Source: Chrysogorgia sp. JL179-B06 (taxonomy: Eukaryota; Cnidaria; Anthozoa; Scleralcyonacea; Chrysogorgiidae). From it: a stretch of 64,000 nucleotides of DNA. Below are positions 40,201 to 50,290 of this stretch, one piece after another. Position numbers and translations under genes: made by a program. The stretch lies in assembly GCA_035772405.1 (NCBI GenBank), contig JAYKKM010000205.1, positions 297,001 to 361,000 on the forward strand. Reading direction: 5' to 3'. The notes below the pieces were generated by a model. It saw only the letters and a program-made list of their open reading frames with translations. It was not told the origin of the DNA and ran no database searches. The stretch's first letter is position 1. Every line of letters starts with the position of its first letter.

Positions 40201-40487
40201 GTAGACGAAACCTACAGCGTTCGATTCGCCAGATTCAAGTGATCATTTCGATATAGAATTGATTTAAATCGGACAAAAACACAATATTTCATGATTAATA
40301 TTACAGATCGAGTTTCACGGGATAAATGTCAACACAGTATATTATATTAATACTGTGTTGACATTTACCCGTGAAACTCTGTAATATTAATCATGAAATA
40401 TTGTGTTTTTGTCCGATTTAAATCAATTCTATATCGAAATGATCACTTGAATCTGGCGAATCGAACGCTGTAGGTTTCGTCTACTTC
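40201..40487. repeat. Foldback element, ~135-bp arms
   Basis: Begins AGTAGACGAAACCTACAGCG and ends with its reverse complement; the arms are near-perfect around a short AT centre (ATATTATATTAA). The length and perfect hairpin are typical of a foldback MITE. No convincing flanking duplication was seen. Confidence 0.8.
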
Positions 40488-40814
40488 AAAAGGTGACTGA
40501 AATCAATCAACCTTGCTCATACACATATATGGCACAAAAGTTCGTTTATAGCGATCAGTGTTAATAAATATGTTTGTCCTTGGCTGTTCTTTCCGTCTTC
40601 ATGATTGATCTCTCATCTGTGTTTCTCTCATCTTGGAGAGAATCATCGCAATGGTTTGCAGGTTTACAGGTCTCGGTAAACTTTTCCAACAGCGATTCAT
40701 TGGCAATAAAACGAAAGTCCGAACTCGCTTCATATTCGCTTGCATGCCTTGCCCCCAAATCAGTAGCCCAAGTGAACGCCTGAGCAGGCGTCTTGTTACA
40801 CCTCTTCATCTATT

Positions 40815-41014
40815 ATGTAAATATCCAACATAACTTACATGCATCACTAACCGTAATACGAGCCCTATTTGACTGTAGGCATATCACATATATATCCGGC
40901 TAAACTGTAATATAAGTCATTCACCTGATGAGTGTGGCAAGCTTCGGCCTGTCATACGAAACAAATTTGTCGCGAATAAACTTCAATGAAATAATCGGTG
41001 TTTTCATTTTGTAA
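40815..41014 (+). mobile_element. Solo PLE terminal region (inverted copy of 37576-37775)
   Basis: Matches the end of the minus-strand PLE in reverse orientation, including the hammerhead. Together the two copies bracket 37.6-41.0 kb as inverted terminal repeats, an arrangement seen in PLEs. Confidence 0.75.
40915..40978 (+). ncRNA. Hammerhead ribozyme of a PLE terminal repeat (long stem II)
   Basis: Core CTGATGA - stem II GTGTG...CATAC - GAAAC - AAATTTGTC, the same as the minus-strand copy at 37612-37675 apart from one change in stem II. Confidence 0.62.
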
Positions 41015-41094
41015 TCATTTTGTAATTATTTGGCTCTGCCTATACGCATTGAGCACTCATATGATTTTGAACCTGATAGTTTATATCACAACAC

Positions 41095-41277
<183 letters not shown>

Positions 41278-41341
41278 GTGTAGGTTTTGGTCTACGAAAT
41301 GCAAAGAGTGCTCAACAACATATAGTTAGAGCAAATAATAG

Positions 41342-42675
<1,334 letters not shown>

Positions 42676-42705
42676 TAATATTTGGCATTTCACTCGATCA
42701 AACTA

Positions 42706-42711
42706 CATGTT
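42706..42711 (+). repeat. Target-site duplication CATGTT (left)
   Basis: CATGTT directly before the compact Polinton, repeated at 51146-51151. In empty 276-bp units of the window CATGTT occurs once (ACTACATGTTGAAAGG), so the pre-insertion site is known. Confidence 0.95.
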
Positions 42712-43150
42712 AGTAGTAGTAAATGGAGAGTTTCAGCCCAAAATCACATAAAATTTCATTTTCAATCCAAAAAAAAGTGAAAATCAAATCAAAATCTCAC
42801 TTTTTAATTTATTCATAAATCTCTCAAAAATCTCATAAAAAAAAAAGTGAAAATCAAATCAAAATCTCACTTTTTAATTTATTCGTAAATTACGCCCCGC
42901 CCACCTGTCAATCAAAATTTGTCTCACATTTCACTATGCTAATTAGCAATGACGCCCCACCCCTCAATCAAAACTTGTCTCACGTTTCAATATGCTAATT
43001 AGCAATGACGCCCCACCCCTCAATCAAAACTTTGGTCAGCGGTCGCTCACGAAACCTCGTTGCAATTTCGTGAAATTGAAATTTGATCTTTAGTCTTTTA
43101 GAGAATCTCCTCCTCCTCCTCTTCGCGAAATCTCCTCCTCCTCTTCCTCG
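42712..43150. repeat. Left TIR of the compact Polinton
   Basis: Inverted match to 50707-51145. From the tip: a 42-bp unique part, two imperfect copies of a ~70-bp unit (AAAAAAGTGAAAATCAAATC...TTATTC), two copies of a ~55-bp unit (GACGCCCCACCCCTCAATCA), then a CTC-rich stretch. Homology ends in the CTC-rich stretch, 20 bp before the PolB stop. Confidence 0.9.
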
Positions 43151-43171
43151 AGAGCGAGAACTTTGGTCAAC

Positions 43172-46100
43172 TTACTCGTCCTCGAATATCACTCTCGTCA
43201 TGATCTTGCAATGTCCCAACGCCAGCGTGTTCACTCCATCTGGTAGAATGTGTCTCTTGTCGTCGTTGCTACTCAACGCGGTCTTGTTCACGGCCTCTGT
43301 GTAGATCTCGTGTTTCCTTGACCTAAACGTGTTCATTGATCTCATCTGATTCACTCCAGAGAGCAAGCAAGTCTTGTAGTCCTCAAACACGATCGAAGAT
43401 TTGACGACGTTCTTCTTCACACCCTTACACTTTTTCGTGTCGCCGCGTAGTGTTTTGAGAGCGTATAACTTGGAGCGGAGTCCAACGAACTCGAGGATTT
43501 GCTCTCCGCTCTGTTCGTCTTTCATCATCCCGATCACCTTCTTGTTTCTCCCTATTGGGATACAGCTCGGGTGGTTCTTTGTGAAACCAGACGTGTCGAA
43601 CATCTTCTCGACGTCTCCACTGATGTCCTTGTAAAAGTCGTCTGTGAAGATCTCGTACATGAGACTGTCGGTGTCTGTGAAAAGTAGCTTAGCCTTATCC
43701 CCATACTTTGGCTTGATGTAGCCGTAGTGGAAGTCGTACATTATCGTCTTACTGAGGTCCAAGATGCTCATCCCCAGGTACACCGGCTTGTTGAACTTCA
43801 CTTTCGTCCTCTTCATTTGGACAGCGATCAGGTTCTCGTCGAAAATTGTCCTATGGTGAAAGTTTGGCTTTGCGACTAGCGTTCTCATTCTCTCTTCCGA
43901 AGTGACTAGCCGGATATCGACCCTGTTTCGAATGTTCTCCATCGTTTTACCGAACACAGAGTTGTTCATAAGCTTGAAAAACTCGCTCTCAAAGTTGTTC
44001 TTTGCCCGTGTCCTTAGGCTCGTGTTGAGGTCAATATATGGCTTCATCCACGCGCTCTCCTTGAAGGTGATCCCCCGATGGATCTTGGTTAGTTTCAAAC
44101 CAAATCGTATGTACATTGCTAGATTCTTCTTGTGAAGCACGTACTTGGTCTTGTCGAAGAGGTTTGGGATAAGCTTCTCCACCTTGTTCACGACGGCTCT
44201 CTCTGGAGCCAACGGATAGTCGTTGTGAAGGTCGTGAAGCTCCTCAGGGTACTCCAGATCCACTTCCAAGATACAAGGTACGTTTCTCCAGTTCTCGAGC
44301 TGACCCTCTGTCATCCACTTAAAACCGTGTGTGGGTAATGGTTCACACATTGCACCACCATAGAGATTGTTTTTGTCCAAGTATGGTAAAAAGACGCTTG
44401 GTTTTGTAGGGTCGTACAGCGAGTCACCAGTACACTCCATCGTCTCGTTGCTGTTGATGTGGTCCATAAACTTGTTGTTCGCTTTGGCGTGTCTCTTTGT
44501 GATGGTCGAGACTCCACCGCGAATTCCAGCCTCGACCATCAACAACATGTCGATGTCGGTCAGTAGCTCCAACTCCACTCTCGTGATCTTTAGCAGTGCG
44601 TCCCAAGCCAACCCTGGTGAGGTGTAGTAGAACGCCGGGTCCAAGTTGTAGTTTGTTTTACAAACCTTTCTAAAATTTTGAAAGACGTCCTCCAACAACA
44701 TGACATCGGTTTTCAAATACAAATCGTGGTACTCGCGCATCGTGGTCATACCAAAGTGTTTCCACACGTTCCTAGCGTGATCGTATTCGTCGTCGCTAAT
44801 ATCGCTGTCCGTAAGTCTTGAGTAGAATTTCTCTTTCGCCGGCAACACCGTCTCGTTGAGTGACGCTAGTCCGGTCATGTGTTCGTAGGGGAACACGCCT
44901 TTTTTAGACACGAGACCAAAATCTTCTCCAAAAACTCTCCTTGTCGACACCAAGTCCTTTTTGTCCAAGTTTGTAACCAAGTTGTTCAGACTACTCGACA
45001 TGAATTTGAGAGAGTCGATAAACCTTATCTCCCTCTTGATTTCGACTGTCCCTCCGGCTTTGTTCGTGACTTTGTCCACAACCACCACCTTGCTGAACGA
45101 GATGTACTTCTCCTCGTTGCTCGGGATACAATTTATGGCTCCCTCCGTAACACCCAAGTTTTTGACAAACAAGTGTGCGTCGTAGCCCGACAAGTTGTGG
45201 AACACCACGGGAACGAACTTTGGTAGTCTATACTTCAAGTTGCAGGTGTTGTGAGCCGCGCCTCTATATCGCCCAGTCAGATGACAGTGGTCTCTGACGC
45301 GCTTTTCGTCCTCGGCGAACTCGTCACCACACAACCAACAAGTCTTGGCGTTGTGGAATGCCTTCTTCTCCTTCTCCCCAAAGACAATGGGGACCGCCAC
45401 CTTGAACTTATCGTAAATATTTTGCACAGTCTCCTCCAACTTTTTCACGAAAATCTCGCCCATGTTTTCGTCTTCGCTTCTCCTCGTGTAGAGATATGGT
45501 TCTTCCCAGTGGAGGTTGTCGTCAAAGCACTTTAGGTGGAAACAGAATCCAGATGGTGAGTGATGTTGGTACTGAGTTGTCGAGCTTTTCTTGGGGTTGT
45601 TGGTTGGTCCCTCCACTGGTTCGATGAACGACTCAAAGTCCGCGTAGATGACAAAGGGCACGTCCTGTGTCTTGTAGAAGTTCTTGAACCCTATCGTATC
45701 ACCCCACTTTGGCATCTGGGTCCTAATGCTGTCGACGTTCGAGCAATGCTCCTCGTGTTTGTCTAGGACGTTTTGACTGCTAAAACTGTTGAGACACCGA
45801 CAACAGTGAAATGTCCTACCGTTGTGTTTGCTCTTTGAGCTAGACAGCAATCTACTCATGTTTTTGATCCAAACGTAGTGAGAGTTGACCTTATCACCCT
45901 CACCCTGCTCCGTGATGTGTAGCATGTTGATGACGTCCTTTGAGTTTCCTTGAATGAGAAGTGGGTACACACCCACTCCGTACTCGTACGCGAACATGTT
46001 GACACTAATTTTGTTGTTTTCGGTGAACTTTCTAATGTCGCTCAACGGTGTCGGGAACGAGATCCCAGTCCAGTCAAACTTGTTCGAGGACTCTCTCATA

Positions 46101-46882
46101 ACTTTGTCGAGTCTCTCTGCGTGTTTTCTCTTGACCATCCTTGCCCCGGTCGCAGCCCACTTGAAACACTCGTGATCGTTTGTGTTTTGGACGTTGACTA
46201 TGGCGCACTTCTTGACCAACGCGTTTGGTGTGGGAATGTATGACGAACCACTCAATGGTCTAAACGTGTCGATAAACACGTCCAACTTCTCGACGCGTAG
46301 CACTCGCCAAGAACTCCCTCTCTTCAAGTACGTCGCAAGACTCTCTAGAATCTTTCCCACCATTGTGCGATAGATCTCGTCCAAGTCGGTTCCAGGTAGA
46401 ACAATGTTTGTGAGTGAGTGGAAATGCGCAGACACCTCGGAGTCTCCAGCGTCTGTCCTTCTCACCATGACGCACTTTAGGTCGAACTTTGTCTTTACGC
46501 CTCTCCTCTTCTTCACTTCATGACTCCAAAGACCTTTCGCTAACACTTTCGTGTTCGCCAAGAATGTCTTTGGGTCTACTTTCGCAGAGGCTTTTATCGT
46601 GTAGGTCTCCGAAAACCCTTTGAGAGATGTCTCCGATCTCTCCATCGCCAAGTCCTTCTCCTTGTACAAGCTAGAGATCTTTTGCTTGAAGAATCTGAAA
46701 GCCGTCAACGCTCGTTTCTTGATAGGCTTTGGGGTTTGGCTCACGAGCCAATCGTACCACGAGTCCATTTTTTCTCTTAGAGTGGACCTCTTTAGAAGTT
46801 TTGGACCCTTTTTCTTCGCCATTGTGGGTACCATCGTGGGTCCAAGCCCTGATGGAATAGGTTCGTCTAGGATTTGTGACAT
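43172..46882 (-). CDS. POLB: Protein-primed family-B DNA polymerase of the compact Polinton
   Basis: 1236 residues. Zinc finger FHCCRCLNSFSSQNVLDKH; exonuclease motifs YADFES (~412), FHNLSGYDAHLF and YHDLYLKTDVMLLEDVF; an HNH-like module CWLC...VRDHCHLTGRYRGAAH...CN (~510-545). Polymerase motif A is LDKNNLYGGAM (~832), B is KLMNNSVFGKTMEN (~967) and C is FTDTDSLMY (~1068). All catalytic positions are present and the frame is unbroken. It is clearly homologous to the PolB at 13371-16961 but diverged throughout, so the two elements belong to different lineages. The ATG at 46882 is preceded by AGAAAG. Composition is more GC-rich than the surrounding host DNA. Confidence 0.95.
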   Translation of the reverse strand: MSQILDEPIPSGLGPTMVPTMAKKKGPKLLKRSTLREKMDSWYDWLVSQTPKPIKKRALTAFRFFKQKISSLYKEKDLAMERSETSLKGFSETYTIKASAKVDPKTFLANTKVLAKGLWSHEVKKRRGVKTKFDLKCVMVRRTDAGDSEVSAHFHSLTNIVLPGTDLDEIYRTMVGKILESLATYLKRGSSWRVLRVEKLDVFIDTFRPLSGSSYIPTPNALVKKCAIVNVQNTNDHECFKWAATGARMVKRKHAERLDKVMRESSNKFDWTGISFPTPLSDIRKFTENNKISVNMFAYEYGVGVYPLLIQGNSKDVINMLHITEQGEGDKVNSHYVWIKNMSRLLSSSKSKHNGRTFHCCRCLNSFSSQNVLDKHEEHCSNVDSIRTQMPKWGDTIGFKNFYKTQDVPFVIYADFESFIEPVEGPTNNPKKSSTTQYQHHSPSGFCFHLKCFDDNLHWEEPYLYTRRSEDENMGEIFVKKLEETVQNIYDKFKVAVPIVFGEKEKKAFHNAKTCWLCGDEFAEDEKRVRDHCHLTGRYRGAAHNTCNLKYRLPKFVPVVFHNLSGYDAHLFVKNLGVTEGAINCIPSNEEKYISFSKVVVVDKVTNKAGGTVEIKREIRFIDSLKFMSSSLNNLVTNLDKKDLVSTRRVFGEDFGLVSKKGVFPYEHMTGLASLNETVLPAKEKFYSRLTDSDISDDEYDHARNVWKHFGMTTMREYHDLYLKTDVMLLEDVFQNFRKVCKTNYNLDPAFYYTSPGLAWDALLKITRVELELLTDIDMLLMVEAGIRGGVSTITKRHAKANNKFMDHINSNETMECTGDSLYDPTKPSVFLPYLDKNNLYGGAMCEPLPTHGFKWMTEGQLENWRNVPCILEVDLEYPEELHDLHNDYPLAPERAVVNKVEKLIPNLFDKTKYVLHKKNLAMYIRFGLKLTKIHRGITFKESAWMKPYIDLNTSLRTRAKNNFESEFFKLMNNSVFGKTMENIRNRVDIRLVTSEERMRTLVAKPNFHHRTIFDENLIAVQMKRTKVKFNKPVYLGMSILDLSKTIMYDFHYGYIKPKYGDKAKLLFTDTDSLMYEIFTDDFYKDISGDVEKMFDTSGFTKNHPSCIPIGRNKKVIGMMKDEQSGEQILEFVGLRSKLYALKTLRGDTKKCKGVKKNVVKSSIVFEDYKTCLLSGVNQMRSMNTFRSRKHEIYTEAVNKTALSSNDDKRHILPDGVNTLALGHCKIMTRVIFEDE

Positions 46883-46951
46883 CTTTCTGGGTGTAGGTTA
46901 TACCTTTAGATCTCATGTGATTTCGGTCAGAAAATCAAATGAACAGTAATC

Positions 46952-47299
46952 TCACTCTTTACGAAACGTGTACGAAATGTCGTCAACGACTAAACTTTTC
47001 CCCGTCTTTATCCGGTAGGTGATAGACCCTGGAAAGAGACTCAAACTCTTCGCTAATGAGGTGATACTCTTAAACTTTGTCTTCTCTCCAGTGGCCACGT
47101 TTGTCTTGATCACGACCTGGGCAAGTCTCCTTATCTTACAATGGTCGTATTTCTTTGGGATATCGATAGGTTCCATCCCCAACGCTGCTACAATCTCGCA
47201 ATGTTTCGCCCCTTGCTTTAGCTTAACACCTCGCTCTCTCACGATGACTTTCAGTTCCCTGGTGGTTAGATAGTTGGTACTTGCTTTCGTGAGTGACAT
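46952..47299 (-). CDS. SAP-like plus NUMOD1-like DNA-binding protein (115 aa)
   Basis: Started at ATG 47299 (MSLTKAS), since upstream the frame only reads through minisatellite. Residues ~10-42 (LTTRELKVIVRERGVKLKQG, then A-H-x-EIVAALG) match the helix-extension-helix pattern of SAP-type DNA-binding motifs. Residues ~65-112 (ATGEKTKFKSITSLAKSLSL, then SITYRIKTGK) resemble a NUMOD1 segment of homing endonucleases, which also binds DNA; no nuclease motif is present. It lies between PolB (70 bp away) and the minisatellite, which it might bind (inference). Confidence 0.6.
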   Translation of the reverse strand: MSLTKASTNYLTTRELKVIVRERGVKLKQGAKHCEIVAALGMEPIDIPKKYDHCKIRRLAQVVIKTNVATGEKTKFKSITSLAKSLSLFPGSITYRIKTGKSLVVDDISYTFRKE

Positions 47300-47489
47300 G
47301 TTTTTGTTGTTGCGTTTTGTTGTCCTTAGATCATAATTGCCACCCAGCACCAACGGCGAGAAACCCCTCTGACACCGACAAGTACTTTTGCATCTCCGGT
47401 GATGGTGTGTAGTAGTCGTGTAACTCTGGTTCCTTGTGAAACTTCGCAGTCTTGCGAAGCGTAGCGGAAAGTACGTAGAGAGGGTAGCA

Positions 47490-48010
47490 AATTGAGTAGG
47501 TTTCGAGTAGAGGGTAGCAATTTTAGTAGGTTTTGAGTAGAGAGGTAGCAAATTGAGTAGGTTTTGAGTAGAGAGGGTAGCAAATTGAGTAGAGAGGTAG
47601 CAAATTGAGTAGGTTTTGAGTAGAGGGTAGCAAATTGAGTAGGTTTTGAGTAGAGAGGTAGCAAATTGAGTAGGTTTTGAGTAGAGAGGTAGCAAATTGA
47701 GTAGGTTTTGAGTAGAGAGGGTAGCAATTTTAGTAGGTTTTGAGTAGAACGTTAGTAACTTTAGTAACTTTTAGGTAGAACGTTAGTAACTTTAGTAACT
47801 TTTGGGTAGAGAGGGTAGCAATTTGGGTAGAACGTTAGTAACTTTAGTAACTTTTAGGTAGAACGTTAGTAACTTTAGTAACTTTTGGGTAGAGAGGGTA
47901 GCAATTTGGGTAGAACGTTAGTAACTTTAGTAACTTTTAGGTAGAACGTTAGTAACTTTAGTAACTTTTAGGTAGAACGTTAGTAACTTTAGTAACTTTT
48001 GGGTAGAACC
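47490..48010. repeat. Compound minisatellite, ~31-bp units, in the divergent spacer
   Basis: About nine copies of a unit like GGTAGCAAATTGAGTAGGTT(TTGAGTAGAGA) followed by about seven copies of AACGTTAGTAACTTTAGTAA(CTTTTAGGTAG), partly interleaved. It fills the region between the divergent SAP gene and gene A, matching the position of the CTGTGAG repeats of the large Polinton (upstream of gene A). Possible control or replication region. Confidence 0.88.
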
Positions 48011-48039
48011 GAACGAAAATCTTGGCAACATAGATAAAG

Positions 48040-48396
48040 ATGGAAACTATCACAACTCAAAAACCCGAGAAAACAAAGGACCCAAAGAGGGTCGAGCGGG
48101 GAAAACTTGCCGCGATCAGCAGAGCCGCGAAAGCGAAGAAGGCTCAAGAAAGACTCGAGCAACTTGAGCAACCTGGTGATCGATCGCAACTCGTTGGTAA
48201 TCTTGGGTACGTTGTTGTAGCGATTGGTGTCGCTGGAGGGTTCTACTTTTACTTCAAACGCGATGATGAGGTCAGCGCTCTGTCCGCAGATCACCGTGAG
48301 GACGGTGTTCCTTTGTCTTCCCGGACGTGTCCGGATCGGGTTAACACTTTGCGTCAGGCGTGTCAAGACCAGGCCGACCTCGAGTCTTTTGACTAG
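48040..48396 (+). CDS. Small Polinton membrane protein, family A (118 aa)
   Basis: Relative of 11734-12078. It has the block TKDPKRVERGKLAAISRAAKAKK, one transmembrane helix at ~51-70 (LVGNLGYVVVAIGVAGGFYF) and a polar tail ending in ESFD. Function unknown. First gene of a rightward run A-B-C-D. The ATG follows ATAAAG directly (TAGATAAAGATGG), a motif repeated before the next three genes. Confidence 0.78.
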   Translation: METITTQKPEKTKDPKRVERGKLAAISRAAKAKKAQERLEQLEQPGDRSQLVGNLGYVVVAIGVAGGFYFYFKRDDEVSALSADHREDGVPLSSRTCPDRVNTLRQACQDQADLESFD

Positions 48397-48425
48397 AAAA
48401 AAGTCTCACACTACAATAATAAAGG

Positions 48426-48650
48426 ATGACAGATCAAAAAGAAATCATGAACGAGGTGTACGACACTCTACTCTACACCGCCGCAGGAGTTGGAATTAGT
48501 ATGGCGTCGAGGAAAGTTTTTGGAGAGTCTCTCAGTGCGCCAACTACGCTCGTGGGAACATTGAAACTCGCAGTCGCAATCAGTGCTGGAACGATCGCTG
48601 TAAAGTACGCGCAACAAAAGAAGCTAATCCCAGACGACCCTTTCAAATGA
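48426..48650 (+). CDS. Small Polinton membrane protein, family B (74 aa)
   Basis: Relative of 12102-12338 along its whole length: (K)EIMNEVYDTLL start, ASRKVFGE and LGTLKLAVA-type middle, KLIPDDPFK end. Two weak hydrophobic segments suggest a membrane hairpin. Function unknown. Gap of 29 bp from gene A; ATAAAGG directly before the ATG. Confidence 0.78.
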   Translation: MTDQKEIMNEVYDTLLYTAAGVGISMASRKVFGESLSAPTTLVGTLKLAVAISAGTIAVKYAQQKKLIPDDPFK

Positions 48651-48668
48651 GTCGTTCGACGTGTCTCG

Positions 48669-48692
48669 TTTTATAAGCTTTTGCTTATAAAA
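48669..48692. terminator. Perfect stem-loop after gene B
   Basis: TTTTATAAGC - TTTT - GCTTATAAAA, a 10-bp perfect stem with a 4-base loop, 18 bp after the stop of gene B and 98 bp before gene C. Position suggests a transcript 3' end or processing signal; not tested. Confidence 0.5.
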
Positions 48693-48790
48693 TCACCTTG
48701 TATCTTCAATAGACTGTGTCGTACGCCTCACCTGGTTTAGCTTGGGCGATTCTTTTTGCCCACCGCTGTCTATCTTCACCACAATAAAGA

Positions 48791-49288
48791 ATGAACCCCG
48801 AAGACTTGGTAAACAATGGACAAAGCGATGCGAAGGAGGCGACGAACCCTGCGGAGGAGGCAACGAACCCTGCGGAGGACGTTGTGAAAGATGTTGTAAA
48901 AGACGTGGATAAGAAGAGAGAAGAACTCCTACTTTTGGCGAGCGATGGTGAGATTAAAAAGTCTGAAGCGTACGTCAGGAAGGCTAACGCGAAAACCATT
49001 CTAAAGTTATATACAGAACATGAAGCCGACGCGTTAGAGAAGAGCACTGTGATCTTGTGTGACTTGCTTTTGTCGAAGTTTTCCGCAATGATGGGTGGAC
49101 TCGACGCAGTGGAGAAGCCAGAGGAGATGGAGAAAGAGTTAAAACGCGACCCTTACCTCAACAAGGATCTGAGAAAACTCATGTCTTACATTACACCCAT
49201 GATCCCATTCCTTGGACTTTTGTCTGGTGGACTCACAGTGGGAACACACGTGTACGGTCACAAAAATAAGGAGGACGAACCAATTTAA
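48791..49288 (+). CDS. Small Polinton membrane-associated protein, family C (165 aa)
   Basis: Relative of 570-1088. N-terminal low-complexity repeats (EATNPAE twice, DVVKDVVKDV), then SEAYVRKANAKTI, a helical middle (LLSKFSAMMGGLDAVEKPEE) and a hydrophobic end (TPMIPFLGLLSGGLTVG). The matching gene in the large Polinton is at its far left end, so gene order changed but the family was kept. Function unknown. AATAAAGA directly before the ATG. Confidence 0.78.
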   Translation: MNPEDLVNNGQSDAKEATNPAEEATNPAEDVVKDVVKDVDKKREELLLLASDGEIKKSEAYVRKANAKTILKLYTEHEADALEKSTVILCDLLLSKFSAMMGGLDAVEKPEEMEKELKRDPYLNKDLRKLMSYITPMIPFLGLLSGGLTVGTHVYGHKNKEDEPI

Positions 49289-49311
49289 AAGGGACATGTT
49301 TCGTAGTAAAG

Positions 49312-49923
49312 ATGGACGAATTGGGACCAACGACTATTAAGCTAGAGAAAAAATACACGTCTGGATTTTTACTCTTTGACCAAGCTTTGCTTAAGTACAA
49401 CGCAAGAACCGTGGACCTCAACCAGGAAGAGAGTAACGGTTGTCTCCACGAGTCTCGAGAAGAGTACCACAACTTCACAATGGTTTGTGTCGAGTGTGGA
49501 CTCGTTCTACCGCGTACGAAGGAAGACCCCGTGTACGTCCCTTTGAACCACGAGACGTACGGCATGAACAACATTAGGAGTTACAAAAGAGACTCTCGCT
49601 GGGCAAACTCAGGCAATCGTCTCGCGAGTTTCGACAATCTATTGGCGAAAGTGAGAAAAAAGATCGACATAAGCGACCACATCCTCTCCAACGTGACGAG
49701 TGACTTTTTCGCTTTGGAAAGAGAGTTTAGCGATGGGAACGACGCAAACAAGAGATTTTTCAACGTCAACTTTGTCTTGCAGAGGCTCTTGGAGCGCTAT
49801 GGCGTGCACGTGGGAAGAGAACAGGGCGTAAAAATCCCAAAGAAGAACGACAGACTGGACGAGTTTGACGAGTGTTTTAATAAATGGCTGAGCTATCATG
49901 GAACAAATACCACGACAACCTAG
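49312..49923 (+). CDS. TFIIB/VLTF3-like zinc-ribbon protein, family D (203 aa)
   Basis: C44-x-H46 and C59-x2-C62 with MVCVECGLVLP give a TFIIB-style zinc ribbon. The C-terminal half is helical: FFNVNFVLQRLLERYGV followed by IPKKNDRLDEFDECFNKW, which resembles the end of poxvirus VLTF3 (N-x-x-YVLxKLL then a basic stretch and W). The corresponding gene of the large Polinton is 12791-13345. Suggested role: transcription initiation factor for element genes. The ATG is preceded by GTAGTAAAG. Confidence 0.55.
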   Translation: MDELGPTTIKLEKKYTSGFLLFDQALLKYNARTVDLNQEESNGCLHESREEYHNFTMVCVECGLVLPRTKEDPVYVPLNHETYGMNNIRSYKRDSRWANSGNRLASFDNLLAKVRKKIDISDHILSNVTSDFFALEREFSDGNDANKRFFNVNFVLQRLLERYGVHVGREQGVKIPKKNDRLDEFDECFNKWLSYHGTNTTTT

Positions 49924-49974
49924 CATGAGACGCTCGAGATTCGAGAGAACGTGCCGGAGGTTTTACCTCGGGTG

Positions 49975-50247
49975 ATGGACGACTATTCGAGAAGGCTGGA
50001 CAGGTCTCTGACGAACACAAAATCAAAGGTGAATACCTACGTCGTGTCTGGGGGAAGCCAATCGTCTGAGGATAGCGTCGATGGAGTTAAACCGTCCTTG
50101 GAAAACGTCGAGCGGGGAAGAAAGACGAGCGTGGCGCATTTGGCTGACTTTTCGGACAAGAAATCGTCAGCGGTGGTTGCTGCAAGTGAGAGGATGCAAA
50201 CGATCCACAGCGACAGTGAGGAGGAGGAGGAGACAGAACAGGTCTAA
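49975..50247 (+). CDS. Small acidic-tailed protein, unknown (90 aa)
   Basis: Started at ATG 49975 because the longer frame begins with GTG. Polar, Ser-rich, ending in an acidic run (DSEEEEETEQV). No family recognised and no clear relative in the large Polinton. A tiny basic frame (49925-49975, MRRSRFERTCRRFYLG) ends in a TGATG overlap with its start; whether that is translated is unknown. Confidence 0.5.
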   Translation: MDDYSRRLDRSLTNTKSKVNTYVVSGGSQSSEDSVDGVKPSLENVERGRKTSVAHLADFSDKKSSAVVAASERMQTIHSDSEEEEETEQV

Positions 50248-50250
50248 ATT

Positions 50251-50273
50251 ATAATACCCAAGAAGGGTATTAT
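50251..50273. terminator. Perfect stem-loop between convergent genes
   Basis: ATAATACCC - AAGAA - GGGTATTAT, a 9-bp perfect stem between the ends of the acidic protein (+) and the zinc-finger protein (-). It could end or process transcripts from both sides. Together with 48669-48692 it suggests a shared 3'-end device. Confidence 0.55.
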
Positions 50274-50290
50274 ACTTTGAGAGGTCGTCT

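Noticed and set aside
47300..47727. N-terminal extensions of the SAP gene reading SKPTQFAT/LLKTYSICY repeats
   Set aside because: They are translations of the minisatellite; the ATG at 47299 gives a protein with normal composition.
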